Assembly: GCA_015039315.1 (NCBI GenBank)
Contig: WIDE01000046.1
Location: 4,982 to 68,981, forward strand
Reading direction: 5' to 3'
DNA length: 64,000 bases
Source: Clavulina sp. PMI_390
Taxonomy: Eukaryota > Basidiomycota > Agaricomycetes > Cantharellales > Hydnaceae
Shown here: positions 23,276-35,397 of the stretch, one piece after another
Layout of the letters: the number at the start of each line of letters is the position of its first letter
Position numbering within the stretch: position 1 is the first letter of the stretch
Translations under genes and position numbers: made by a program
The notes under the pieces: model-generated
The model's input: only the letters and a program-made list of their open reading frames with translations
Database searches by the model: none
What the model was told of the DNA's origin: nothing

Positions 23276-23425
23276 GGCGCCTGAGAGAACGCCAGAGCAA
23301 GCACGTTGTGTGACACGATGTCGCGCGAAGGAGTCAGAAGCGTGTTTGGCGATCGAAGACCGTGGGAGTTGCTTACGCGCTCAAAACCTTTGGAGTGCAT
23401 CGCCAAACGCTCACTGTCAGCAACC
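23276..23425. promoter_or_regulatory. Bidirectional promoter FAR11/UBA1
   Basis: About 150 bp separate the start codons of FAR11 (23275, -) and UBA1 (23426, +). On the minus strand a GTAAGC donor near 23375 and a TTCTCTCAG acceptor ending near 23281 suggest a 5'-UTR intron in FAR11. That would place its transcription start at or inside the first exon of UBA1, so the divergent transcripts probably overlap. Confidence 0.45.
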
Positions 23426-26400
23426 ATGTCTACCGCAATGGCGAGCACGCATCTGGCACTACGCACCTGAACGGATTACTGATTATGCGATCTAGGACGT
23501 CGATCAACATGAAATCGACGAGGGCTTGTACTCTCGCCAACTGTAAGTGTCCACATTCCATCGGGTTCGCCCAAGCTGACTCGAGCGATTCAGATACGTT
23601 CTAGGCCACGAGGGTACGTTCTCGCCGTTGATTTCACCTATGCCAGCATTTTGACACGTTACGTAGCTATGAAGCTCATGGCTACCTCAAACGTCCTCAT
23701 CGTCGGCCTTCGGGGGTTAGGAGTTGAGATTGGTATGTTGACCCCCGTTCTATGCGCTTCTTTTCTGTTCTAATATGACATCGTAGCCAAGAACTTGTGC
23801 CTCGCTGGTGTCAAGACCGTCGCCATCTATGACCCAGAGCCAGTGACTGTTCAAGATCTGGGCACCCAGGTTCGTCATCGTCATTCACACGACACCAAGC
23901 GCGTCCTGAATTTGCAAACACCCATTGCATAGTTCTTCCTTCGACAAGCAGATATTGGAAAATCCAGAGCCGATGCTGCAGTTCCTCGGCTAGCAGAGCT
24001 CAATACTTACGTCCCAGTCAGAAATCTTGGTGGCAAACCTGGCGAACGGGTTCCGCTTGATGTCGTCAAGAACTACCAGGTATGCACTTATTGGATGATT
24101 CTTCTAGGTCTAGCTCTAATCCTTATTTGATTATTCAGTGTGTTGTCCTCACCGATGCACCACTCGATGTTCAGTTGGAGATCAATGACTGGACTCACGC
24201 TAACGGTGTCAAGTTCATTGCTGTCAGCACTCATGGTCTATTCGCGTAAGTGTGACATGAGGCTTCTTTATGAAATAGCTGTGTCTAACCATTTCAATCA
24301 GATCTGTCTTCAATGATTTCGGACCCAAATTCACCTGTGTCGATCCTACTGGCGAGCAGGCCCTGTCGGGCATGATTGTATCCGTTGACAAGGTGCGGCG
24401 AATCGCGTTGCACGAGGGATACCCCCTAACCTCATGCGCTCTTGTCAATTGCTCTTTTGATAGGACAAGGAAGGGCTCGTTACTTGCCTAGATGAGACCC
24501 GACACGGACTGGAAGACGGTGCCTTTGTCACCTTTGCTGAAGTCAAAGGCATGACGGAGCTCAACGCTTGCGAACCAAGAAAGATTACTGTGAAAGGACC
24601 ATATACCTTCACTATTGGTGATACAAGTGGCCTCAGCAACTACGTCTCAGGCGGTCTCTTTACTCAAGTCAAGATGCCCAAAGTTATCGAATTCGTGAGT
24701 TCAGTGTTCTCATTCCGAGGCACTACCTAATTTGTAATTATCCTAGAAATCACTTCGCGAATCGCTCAAAACCCCCGAGTATTTCATGAGCGATTTCGGG
24801 AAATGGGATCGCCCAGCGACTCTTCATGCCGGATTCCAAGCTCTCTCTGCCTTCCAAACCAAGAATGGCAGGTTGCCTGCTCCTAGAAGCCCGAAAGATG
24901 CGGCGGAAGTGGTGGCAACTGCAAAATCCTTGGCCGGCGAAGATGAGTTGAATGAAAAGGTCCTGGAGGAGCTCGCTTTCCAGGCCACTGGTGAACTCTC
25001 TCCTGTCATCGCTGTCGTCGGTGGTTTTGTCGGGCAGGAGGCTCTCAAGGCTGTCAGTGCCAAGTTCCACCCCATGTTCCAATACATGTACTTTGACTCT
25101 TTGGAGTCGCTTCCTGACGTCAAGCCAACTGAAGCGGACTGCGCCCCTCAAGGGACCAGGTACGATCGTCAGGTCGCCGTCTTTGGCAAGACCTTCCAGG
25201 ACAAGGTATTCAACAACCGCCAATTCCTGGTTGGGTCTGGTGCTATTGGGTGCGAGATGCTGAAGAATTGGTCGATGATGGGTCTCGGCTCAGGCCCTCA
25301 GGGCCTGATTCACGTCACCGACTTGGACACGATCGAGAAGAGCAACTTGAACAGACAGTTCCTCTTCCGAGCGAAGGATCTGGGCAACTTCAAATCTGAT
25401 GCGGCTGCTGCTGCGGTCGCAGACATGAACCCTGATTTGAAGGGCAAGATCTTCCCCAAGCAGGAAGCTGTTGGCCCCGATAGCGAAAGTTGGTATTTTC
25501 TCACACTGTGGCGAAACCGGTCGCACTAACAGAAACCGTTGCAGACATTTATGGTGATGAATTCTTTGCTGGTATCGATGGCGTTACCAATGCTCTCGAC
25601 AACGTCAAAGCTCGTCTCTACATGGACCAGCGATGTGTGCTCTACGCGAAGCCGCTGCTCGAATCTGGGACTCTGGGAACCAAGGGCAACACACAAGTCG
25701 TTGTCCCCTACCTCACCGAATCCTACAGTTCGTCTCAGGATCCCCCAGAAAAGCAGACTCCATCTTGCACTCTGAAGAGCTTCCCCCACGTCATCAACCA
25801 CTGCATTGAGGTAGGACCTATTCTTGGATTCTCCATTCAATTTGCTCATGGTGAATCTGTCATCCACAGTGGAGCCGAGAAGTCTTTGATTTGCTTTTCG
25901 TCAAACCTGTGCAGAGCACCAACTCGTATCTCTCCGAACCTGACTATGTGGAGTCTACGATCAAGGCTGGTGGACAAAACACCGAACAACTCGTGCAAAT
26001 CCGAGAATACCTGGTGAAAAACAAGCCAATCAGCTTCGACGAGTGCATCGTGTGGGCCCGATTCAAGTTCGAGTATTACTACAACAACGAGATCCAGCAG
26101 CTGTTGTATAACCTGCCTCGAGACGCGGTACGAGACCATATGCGAGACCACTGCTAATTCGCTCACCCTACCTTATCTGTCTCAGGTGACTAACACTGGT
26201 CAACCATTCTGGTCGCCTCCCAAGCGATGCCCTTCTCCGCTCAAGTTTGACCCGGAGAATGTGAGTGACTTCGCCGGAGCATTATATGTGAACAAGTCGC
26301 TCATTAATTACTGTTAGGCTATCCACCTTGGTTACATCATTGCCGCCGCAAACCTCCACGCCTACAACTATGGACTGAAGGGTCACAGCGACGTTGCCAT

Positions 26401-27448
26401 TCACAAGAAGATCTCTGCGGGTGCACAAATCCCCGTCTTCTCGCCAAAGGAAGGTTTGAAGACCCAGGTGAACGACAACGATGCACCTCCAGAGAACCCT
26501 CGTAGGTTTCTCCTGATTATCTTCTCCCAACATAGCAATTGTATTCACTATCTCTCTTTGATCATACAGCCGAAATCGATGAGGATGTGAAGACTATTGC
26601 CGCGACCCTCCCACCTCCGTCATCCATCCCAGGCTATCGTCTGAATCCTGTTGAATTTGAGAAAGATGACGACACAAACCATCATATCGATTTCATCACC
26701 GCGGCCGCCAACCTGCGTGCTCTCAACTATGACATCGAGCCCGCAAACCGCCACTCGACGAAGCAGATTGCCGGCAAGATCATTCCTGCAATTGCTACGA
26801 CTACGTCGCTCGTTACCGGGCTCGTTTGCTTGGAGCTTTACAAGGTGTGCGGTTTGCGTTCCGTATTATGGATTTTGCTAAAACAGCTACTCTCACTACT
26901 AGATCATTGATGGTAAGAAGAAGCTAGAGGACTACAATAACGGCTTTGTCAACTTGGCCTTGCCCTTCTTTGGATTCTCGGATCCCATCGCCGCCCCTAA
27001 GAAGAAGGTATGGCTCGTTTGCTTTGTTATTACATCTATTTAGCTTCTAACATTTGGCTGCTTTTAGTACGGGGAAACTGAGTGGTCGCTTTGGGATCGA
27101 TTCACGTTCACTGGCAACCCTACACTCCAAAGCATCATTGACAACTTCAAGGAAGAGCATGGTTTGGAAATCGGAATGGTATCGTCTGGTGTCTCCATGC
27201 TCTGGTCAAGCTGGACCAATAAGAAAGTCGTAAGTCGCTTATCGCCAGAGTATCAACCCTCACAACTAATCAACAAATGACTCATGTAGAGCGAGGAGCG
27301 CCTCAAGATGCCGTTCAGGCAGCTCATCGAAAGCGTGAGCAAGAAGGTTGTCCCGCCTCACCAGAAGAATGCCGTGGTGGAGATTATGGCGACGGATGCT
27401 AACGATGAGGATGTCGAGGTTCCATTCCTGGTCGTTGGCCTGGAGTAA
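23426..27448 (+). CDS. UBA1: Ubiquitin-activating enzyme E1
   Basis: Adenylates the ubiquitin C-terminus and carries it as a thioester to E2 enzymes. It is encoded in about 18 short exons and looks complete (about 1010 residues). The first half has [60 protein letters not shown] and [16 protein letters not shown]. The active adenylation domain has [37 protein letters not shown] and [18 protein letters not shown]. The catalytic cysteine lies in [11 protein letters not shown] (TGC at 25766-25768), next to [14 protein letters not shown]. The C-terminal part has [40 protein letters not shown] and [17 protein letters not shown], and a ubiquitin-fold domain ends [13 protein letters not shown]. The start [15 protein letters not shown] requires a GC-AG intron (23441-23495, donor GCGAGC); no GT alternative gives a start codon in frame. 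Confidence 0.94.
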
Positions 27449-28277
27449 CTTTGATTGCCACGATGAATCCTTGATGAAGCGGCCAAATGCTAGCCGTCGA
27501 TTCCACGTTGTAGATTGTATGCAATGCTCACGAATCTGTATGTAGCCATATCAATAAAATTCCACGAATTCTCTCTTTTCCCCTCACCTCGCAGTATGCT
27601 GGGCCAAATAACGGGAAATAAGCGCCTCACCACAAATCTGAATGCACCTCACCAACCTCGAACGGCATGCATAGAGACTAAGGCCGACCTTCTATGCATA
27701 ATTTTTTATGCCTACATCTCTGTGAACCGGTCTTAGCGGTCCGAACCTGAGTGCCATGTGGGCAGAGCGAGCAATTTCAACCTACATACCAAGTTGCTCC
27801 TGAGGTTTTTAGTCCGTTGCTGGCGAATCCCAACTCCATCACACTGGGTGTGCATGAAAAGCTGGATATATTGAAGATCTACTGGTGAAGTGTGATACGG
27901 TTGAAATGAGCTCCTAACAGCCCTCATGATGGTGGCATCCCTGGATTCCTATCTGCGATCATCCACAGGTCATGGAGTGTCTTGCCTCATGGCAGTATGA
28001 ATGGGGCATAATTTCTTGCCCGATATATGTGAGATATATCTTTGGAAGGCGCTGTTACCGCCTCCAAACAGCTTGAGACCCAGCGCGAGGGCGTAAATAT
28101 ACTTATTGGAAATGTCCCTGTTTGCCAAGGCACAGCTTATTTAGTCAACGAACCCAGCCTCCTCAGTGGTACGTAAATAGACCATGAGGTTTCGCGCCAG
28201 TATTCTTGTTGTTGTTGCTTCGTTCTTCCATCACTGGGGTTCAAAAGGTCGTTCTCCTTGGCTGTGCCCTCCAGAGG
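27449..28277. other. Intergenic, no gene seen
   Basis: 3' region of UBA1 and upstream region of paralogue A. The short frames lack domains. An AATAAA-like signal (CAATAAAATT) sits near 27551, about 100 bp after the UBA1 stop codon. Confidence 0.45.
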
Positions 28278-31200
28278 ATGTTTTTCCTCCTGTTATCCGC
28301 ACTGGACCTCACGAGGGCTGTTTGGGCTAATGAAGTCGAGGTTTGTGGCGTTCCTTTCCATAGAGATTTCTCAAAACTGACCTACGCCTCGTCAGGTTGA
28401 AGCCACGTGTAACAACGACGTATCTGGATGGGTGAGTCTCTGGGCCTCGAATTAAGTATTGGCTCCAAATTCTCATTTCTCTCATCATGAGCATAGACAT
28501 TCAACAACGAAGGACAGTCGCCGTGCGAGGTTGCTGCCTGGTTGAGTGTTTCGTGCGATACGGCAGGAGGCAAGTGATTTATCCAATAATGCGACTTTCC
28601 CCTTCCAATCAAACCTCTGTATAGTATTCCAGGTACCTGCGGCAACGGCGAACTATGCTTATCGTAAGTATGCTGTCCCCATCAAAATGCAACATGTACA
28701 CGATATGAAATGATCCTACCTTTTTGCAATTGGTGAATAGGGGGTGTTGAGAGTCCAGGTAAGTGCCAGTATCACTATAGCACCGAATTTGCTCTAACTC
28801 CTATCATCAGATGTGCAAACGCCTTGCCTCTGCAATACCGTCGTGTATTCACTTTTCTCTGCCTGTGAATGTAAGTGGTCAGCGCCCGGTTCCTGGAGGT
28901 GTTTCTCACTACTTCCTGCAGATTGCCAAGGAAAATACTGGATACAGTCAGTCAGCTCTGAGTTAGTGTGCGATACGGCTTGTTGGAACTGACAATCATC
29001 CTAGATATGATCAGTGGACATCGGGTTGCACTAGAGACGTTCATCAGGACCAAGTGTACGTCTATTTCCCAGAATTCTTCCATATAGCTACTGATGATCC
29101 TTTCTCGTATTCACAGATATCCTTGTTCGTATATCGTTTGTTCTACCGTGCAAGAATGGCTCGAAATGACGTTTTCACTATCACAGTGCCCATCAATGTC
29201 AACACATCTGTTCCACATTGGGCCTATGGGCCCCTCTATAACTTCACGTGGTATCCAGACAGAGCAGAAAGGGAGGGAGATAACCCTGAATCTAGTGCAC
29301 CCCCCGCAACTTCCACGACCTCAACCAGCACCACTACCTCGTCAACAAATACCACCACCTTTCCAACCACTGCCACCTCCAGTACGACTATCAGTTCGAA
29401 TACAACAAGTTCATCGAGCGCATCGTCGATGACCAACACCACCACTTCGCACCCCACGACATCACACATCCCTAGTACTAACTCCACAACAAGTGCTAAT
29501 ACTACCCCTCATACGAACACCACTACGCCCCTTAGTACCACCACCAGTACGCTCTCGCAGAGGCGAAGCTCTACCACGGTCTCATCAACTTCCACGTCCA
29601 CGTAAGGCAAAATTCTTTGTTTTTTTGTCTCGTTTTATTGAGAGCCTTCCTTTTCATCAGAACGACGGCGTCAGCCACCACACCCCGAAGCAGCTCTCGC
29701 TCCTCTGCATCATCACTCGTTTCCAGTTCCAGCACGCCTACGACGACAACATCACAAACCCAGAAGACAACTTTGAGCTCCGCGAGTGACTCTCAGTCCA
29801 CTCATGTAACATTGGTGACGGGGACACTGACTAGTGGGACATCGCTAATTGCGTTCACCACCCGCGCCGTGTTCTCAATCAACTCTCCGCCAGCCAGTTC
29901 CCTCGTCACAAATCCCGCGAGCACATCTCTTCCAACTTCCCCTCTCACGAGTGCTACGCTACCCACCACCCCTGTCACTAGCCTCGTATTTGAAACGTCT
30001 GCACTTTCAAGTGGATCGACTACCGTCCCGACCACGATTTCTACACTAACGACGATCACTCCGTCCTCAACAACTCCCTTGTCCGACCTCTCTACCTCAA
30101 CATCCACCAAGACTCTCTCCCCTAGCCACAGAAATCACCGGAATACTGGCGCAATTGCCGGCGGAACAGTGGGGGGCGTCATCGGCTTCCTTGGCCTGCT
30201 GGGGCTTACGTTTTGGGGGGCCAAAAAATGGCTGAACCACACAAACAATGCTGCTCATGAGGACCCCGAAATGTCTTCTATGCATCCTGGCGGTCCCAGT
30301 GCTGGGGGAAGTGGCGGTGGTGGAGGGGGTGGAGGCTATGAAGGTGGCCTCCTTGGAGGTGGAACCGCTGGAGGAGCTTTAGGCGCGGGTGTCACTGGGG
30401 CTGCTGGTGGATCTAGCGGAGGTGGGGGGAAGCGAGGAGCGCACACACAGCATGCGCAGGGGGATCCGTTTGACGACTCCCACGGAGCACAACACCCTCT
30501 TCATCAAATGTCGCCTGGATCTGCAGTTGGCGGGGCGTATGGGCACGACGGTGGCGCCTCGTCAGGATATGGATTACACCCCTCCAACCCTATCCACAGC
30601 GCTACTCAGGCTGGCCATGCGGGAATGCAAAGCCCTGGGACTCAAGTAGCCCAGTCAGGTCAAAGCTCATATTCTGGCGCGGGCACACAACAAGGCGGAG
30701 GGCATGTGCTGACTCAAGGTGCATCACCAGCTGGCCAGGCAAGTGGTGCAAGCGGCGTAAACCATGGCGCGGCCTCCTCTAGTGGACCAGTGGGTCAAGG
30801 TTATGGGCAAGGAGGTGCAGGTCATGCTGGCACGGCGCCGAACTACGGTGGGACAGGATCGAGCACTGCTGGCCCAAGCGCCGGCCATTCAGGCCTTTCT
30901 GGATCCGGATACGGCCCTGGATATGGAGCCAGTGGTCCGAGTGGGCAAGGTATTGGTGTTGGTTCTGGAGCCGCACAAGCCCATACGTCCGGAGTCAGTG
31001 GAGCCATGACGTCGCCTGGAACGTTTGGAGGCTCCGCTGGTAATGCTCCAAATGTTGCTGGAATCGGTCCGGATGGTACCACGTTCGGCCACTCAGTCGG
31101 TTCTGCGGGCGGAGGTTGGGCTTCAGGTGTCGGGCCATCAAGTGGAGTTGGAGGTAGTGGCGTCGGGATGGGCGGACATGGTGCGATGTCTGGGGGCGGG

Positions 31201-31326
31201 GGAGCGCAAGCCTTTGGGCCCAACAATCCTGGGTTCCAAGGATCTAGCGTGGGACCGCCTGGTGTCGGACAGTCAGGAGGGGCGCAGGGTGCTGGATGGT
31301 TCAATCCCGTGTCGGGCCGTCGCTAG
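28278..31326 (+). CDS. Mucin-like transmembrane protein, paralogue A
   Basis: First of three tandem paralogues. A signal peptide (MFFLLLSALDLTRAVWA) leads to a Cys-containing head spread over small exons: VEATCNNDVSGW, TFNNEGQSPCEVAAWLSVSC, QTPCLCNTVVYSLFSACE, YDQWTSGCTRDV and VNTSVPHWAYGPLYNFTWYP. A Ser/Thr-rich, presumably O-mannosylated stalk of about 270 residues follows, split by an intron (29602-29660). It ends in the conserved SLVFETSALSSGSTTVPTTI module, then a GxxxG-type transmembrane helix (about 30151-30220) followed by AKKW. The Gly-rich cytoplasmic tail (about 360 residues) contains DPFDDSHGAQH and ends GRR. About 810 residues in all. The architecture recalls Wsc/Mid2-type wall sensors, but the head is a different, Agaricomycete-type Cys module; function unknown. 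One intron (28570-28624) uses a GC donor (GCAAGT) and an 8-nt microexon lies at 29117-29124. Confidence 0.75.
29117..29124 (+). other. 8-nt microexon of paralogue A
   Basis: ATATCCTT sits between an AG acceptor and a GTTCGT donor. Inclusion joins ...DQV to YPLPINVNTS in frame. The same 8-nt exon is found at the same protein position in paralogues B (38308-38315) and C (42505-42512). Confidence 0.65.
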
Positions 31327-31622
31327 ACGCGAGGAATTATACCACGATTTATGATTATTCAGGACTTCATATGAGTTTCTGATATAGATCGATTATATAC
31401 CCCCTCGGGCCAGCTACTCCCGTTTCATTGATGTTAAGTTATGATTTTATCGGGGAACACAGGTTCAGCTGGGTTTGATTATGTGGTGTGACATCAAACA
31501 AAGGATCGTATAATTCTCGCGGCGCATGAGCATACATGTGAGGCAGGAGGACTACGAAGCTGGGTGGTGTGGCTGCCCTCTGAACCAAGACATCTCTACC
31601 CCTGCATGACTGGACCATCAAC

Positions 31623-33321
31623 CTAGTATGTGCCACCCGAAACCTTGGCATTTTTGATCGCGCCCGCAGATCCACCTGTAATGGTGAGACCAGCAAGGTT
31701 CCAAGTGCTTATCGGTGGATCTGTTAGCTATCTTGGCTCGAAATAATAGGATAATCTAAAGAGTGCTCACCCAGGGCAAGAAGATGTCGAGCCACAGTTA
31801 ATCTCCAGACGCTTGGCGCTCGATCCAACGGAAATGGTGTTGGTTCCAGAGAAAGTAATACCCTCAATGATGACACCAGTCCCAGGTGTGCCAAGTGTGC
31901 TGGGGTAACTCTGATCGATGAGCACACCATAGCTGGTAATGCCAGTGAGCGTATTGCCACTGGAGAAAAGTTAGGGTGGACTCTCAGTGAAAATCGATGG
32001 GTTTATAAGGAATTAAGCGTACGAGTAGGTGACGGTCTCAACGACTGAATCAGACGCGTCGGCATCGGTCTTGATGCGGAGTCCGTTCACAGCACCAGTG
32101 ACAACGTTGTTAGAAATGACAACGTTGCTGACGGTCGTATCACTGGTGATGGAACCGATCGAAATACCGTGGGTGGGTCCAGTGCAAGTGTTGCCCTAAA
32201 GAGATACGAAGAAGGATCGAACCATGTTCAGGGAAATTTTGCTGACTGCTCGTGGGAGACACCTACAGTGAAGGTGATATCGTTACCGCGATTGATGGCA
32301 AGACAGTCATCTTGACCGTGCACTTTGGAGCTTTCAATGGTGACTGGACCATCAGAGCTGACGTCGAAGCCGTCGGTGTTCTTTCCAAGAGAGTCCCCGT
32401 CCGCTACAGCCCTAAATCAGAGAAGATGCATGTTCTTGGGTGCTTAGACAACGTACAATTGTCGACGGTGACACTCGAAACAACGATGTTAGCTCCACCA
32501 ATGGCGACACCGCGGGCGGGAGCGTTCTTGATAATAGTGTTGGTAAATGTTCCCGAGTGATTGATTCGGAGCAGAGGGGCGGGCTTGGTCGAACCGCCAC
32601 TCGTGCCTTCACCATCCTGAAAGCTCAAGGGGTTAGATATAGGCCAAGACACAACAAGCTCCACTTCATACCCAATACTGGTCACCATTACCCTTCAGTG
32701 AGTGCCCGTTGCCATTCTGTATACGGATGTGTCAGTGGTGAGGAGGGAAAGCCAAGTTTGCACGCTCCACATACGAAGGTGATGCTGTCTCCTTTCACGA
32801 TCATGAGAGGACCAGCCCATTGCTACAGTTCGTGAATGGATGAGTCCTAAGAATGAATGTATGGGAGGAAGTCTCCTCACGTAGTAGGGGAAACTAATGT
32901 CTCCCTGCCTGAAGAGTAGATGGAAGATCAGATATGACGACCATTGTGAGAGGATAAGAAACTGCCTACATCGTAATGGTAGCTCCATCAGGAGCGTCGA
33001 TTTCCAGGGTAACTTGGTAATGGAAAGTTCAGATTTATGAACACCCGAGATCTTTCGCACACTGACCTCCCTCCGTCATGGCGAATGCATCTGAGAGTGA
33101 GAAGCCGAGATGAGCACGGATACAAGGTGATCAGGCTGATAAACGGCTAATTCACCGATAACGATAGTGGTACATTCCACTGCGGCTGCTACGGACGCGT
33201 AGGATGAGATGGTACCTGTGCAGCGCTTTCCGACCTTTCGGGGCTTTTTGATGAGGTCGGTGGGAGCGGCGAGGGCTGCGGTGGAAAGCACGACGATGGG
33301 AGCAAGTTTTGAAAAGATCAT
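31623..33321 (-). CDS. Secreted endopolygalacturonase, GH28
   Basis: Hydrolyses alpha-1,4-galacturonan (pectin) outside the cell. Minus-strand exons start MIFSKLAPIVVLSTAALAAP, a clear signal peptide. A basic propeptide with a Kex2-like KR just before the first Cys (RKVGKRCTGTISSYASVAA) follows. The GH28 catalytic motifs are all present: NTDGFDVSS (first Asp), GQDDCLAINRG (Asp pair), THGISIGS (catalytic His, with THG in place of the usual GHG) and RIKT (substrate Arg/Lys). QWAGPLMIVKGDSITF, NGNGH and DGEGTSGGSTKPAPLLRINH lie upstream of them as expected. The C-terminus is LEINCGSTSSCPG spliced to TWNLAGLTITGGSAGAIKNA, then KVSGGTY and stop. The gene is about 370 residues and looks complete. 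It lies between paralogues A and B on the opposite strand. Confidence 0.92.
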
Positions 33322-35355
33322 TTTGACGTTGGATGGATGTTTCTGAGGGACAAACTAGGCTCTGAAGAAACGAAGACAACCACAAGGTGTTTTATGGCTG
33401 CGCAGAGGTCTGTTCGTCTCTTGCCCGGGCCGCCAGATTATCGTTGCGGCAGGGAAAGCAGGGGGATGTACGCCGTACATTCTGTGGCCTGGAGGTGCCG
33501 GTATCTCGTCGGGAGAAGCATGAGCTGGAGCGTAGGGTCAGAGGATGGGCAAGTGCGAAAGAGAGGACTGCAGCGGAGCCAGATATAGAACGCCAAGAGT
33601 TTAGCTCGTTAGCAACCCACGTCCACGTCGTTTGGTACCGCTGTTCTGCCGCTTAGAGCGCAGCGGTTATATTTTTGGCCGGGCCGTGCGATACTTTGAC
33701 GGTCCGCGCAATGAAAGTATGAAGAAGTGATGATCTTTTGTACTTGAATATCAACGGGTGCCAAGACTTTTTTTATGCCACATCACCGGGACTCGCGTTA
33801 ATTAGTGAACTTTGTCACCTTGAAGCCAAGATAAGTACTATAATAAGCTTCAAGTGCTTAAACAGCCTCTAGGCCTCTTCGATAGAAGAAAGACTCGGGT
33901 CATGTGCCGACTTATCTGATACAGGGCCTTTGGAGAAGGAAGGGATGTTTGATGGTCAATCAAAACGCGGGGGTTGCGTGTATCAATAATCGATTATGAA
34001 CATATCACTAATGAACAGAATCCGTATATAATCAGCGCCAGTGAAGGTCAGCGATATTGGTGGAAGTTGGGTTGGGTGTCACTCTTGTGACCGTTGATAT
34101 GTGTTTGGCCAGCCGTCCTGTGCAAATATTTGAATTGTGCTATGTCTCTGTGCTTTTGCCAATATGTAGCTAATCATACCATTGGACCTGTGCGCCTGGA
34201 ACTGCAAAAGATAGCAGCTCTCCTCCCTTATCATAGCCGGCCGCAAAGTCCCGAGCTGACCTGTAGTCCGCCTTTTGTGATCTTCTCCCCGAATGCAGGC
34301 ACCTGCAATTACTGAGATGGTCATTCATAATAACGGTGCCGTATATCAAATCACGACTGAACATCTCTTAGATAGAGCCCACTCCCTCGTGTCATTGCGC
34401 ACTGAACGTTTTCCACACCGGCTGCAAGAGGCTGGCGCATCATGGCGAGAGCCCAATGCTGGCGTCCTGATTTTGAGACTCTCTTTTAGCTCTCTCTTGG
34501 CGCGAACAGCCAGTCTCGCCGCCCTCACTCGGTTCTTCTAAATCTATTCAGCCCTGGGCCACTACTCGTCGCCAAGTTTTGTTCTAGACCAACGATAGGC
34601 TTATCTAGGCTCGCATCGCTGCACAGGCAAGTCACGTCTACTTTATTGCTACATTAAACCGCTCGATGACTAAGCTCCACGCTTGCTACCTCTAGCGGCA
34701 CCTACAATACCCCCATCCACCTTCGTATTCACCGTTCGCTGTGGTGCATAACAGGCTCCTCAGCTGAAGTCAGGCTTGCGTGGGGGCTCGACCGATCGTT
34801 AGTCCCCGTCGGACGCCTTTGAGGCAGCACCCACGTGTCGAACACCCAACATTCGGTTGCAAACTGCATAGGAGATACTTTCCAGGTTTGAAAGATATCG
34901 GACGAGTTTCTCGCAACCAACCACCAGGAATCCATGATTAGCGATTTTCGCGACGCATCAGAATTTTTCAGGTTCTTGTCCACCCTTGCAGTCTTTGTGC
35001 TTCGAACCCGGGAACACCCCCTTGGAGGAAAGCTAAGTCGTAAGATCGAATTTGTGAATCAATATTCTCGCCACTTTGTCTTCCTTTTTGACTAATTGGT
35101 CGCTCAATCTACAGTGTTCCATGCGGCCTAAAATATATTCGGATGCCTCCGTGAAACCACGTTTTGATGGCACCCACGAACGAGACTCGTTGACATTTCC
35201 TTGATTATGACGAAGGCAACTAAATTGAACACTCAACGTTGTTTCTTCGAGGCTACTTGTGGCTCGTAACCGCCATCAAATATGGCTTGGCTTCTGTGAC
35301 AGCCACTTCTGGTTGGCTCGGATGACCCTGCTGACCACTTCAACGACTTTTGGGC
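33322..35355. other. Intergenic, no gene supported
   Basis: About 2 kb upstream of the polygalacturonase gene. Frames of 60-90 codons occur on both strands without domains, signal peptides or matching exon chains. No repeat or RNA gene was recognised. The polygalacturonase promoter must lie in the first part. Confidence 0.4.
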
Positions 35356-35362
35356 TATAAAG
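35356..35362 (+). promoter_or_regulatory. TATA box (TATAAAG)
   Basis: TATAAAG lies 42 bp before the ATG of the small orphan gene at 35398. This spacing implies a very short leader; the sequence just before the ATG is CAACCCCCCAACC, a typical pyrimidine-rich start context. Confidence 0.5.
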
Positions 35363-35397
35363 AGCACGGTTGTTGTATCGACTTCAACCCCCCAACC

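Noticed and set aside
29236..29487. Val/Glu/Asp-rich minus-strand frames opposite the stalk exons (also 38624-38836, 39025-39393, 43083-43379)
   Set aside because: They are antisense shadows of Thr/Ser codons (ACN/TCN read as GT/GA-rich) and do not look like proteins.
30843..31304. Pro-rich minus-strand frames opposite the Gly-rich tails (also 45310-45651)
   Set aside because: Antisense of Gly codons (GGN read as NCC); no independent support.
34980..35040. tRNA-like B box (GGTTCGAAGC on the minus strand)
   Set aside because: No matching A box or foldable acceptor and anticodon arms at the right distance, so I do not call a tRNA.
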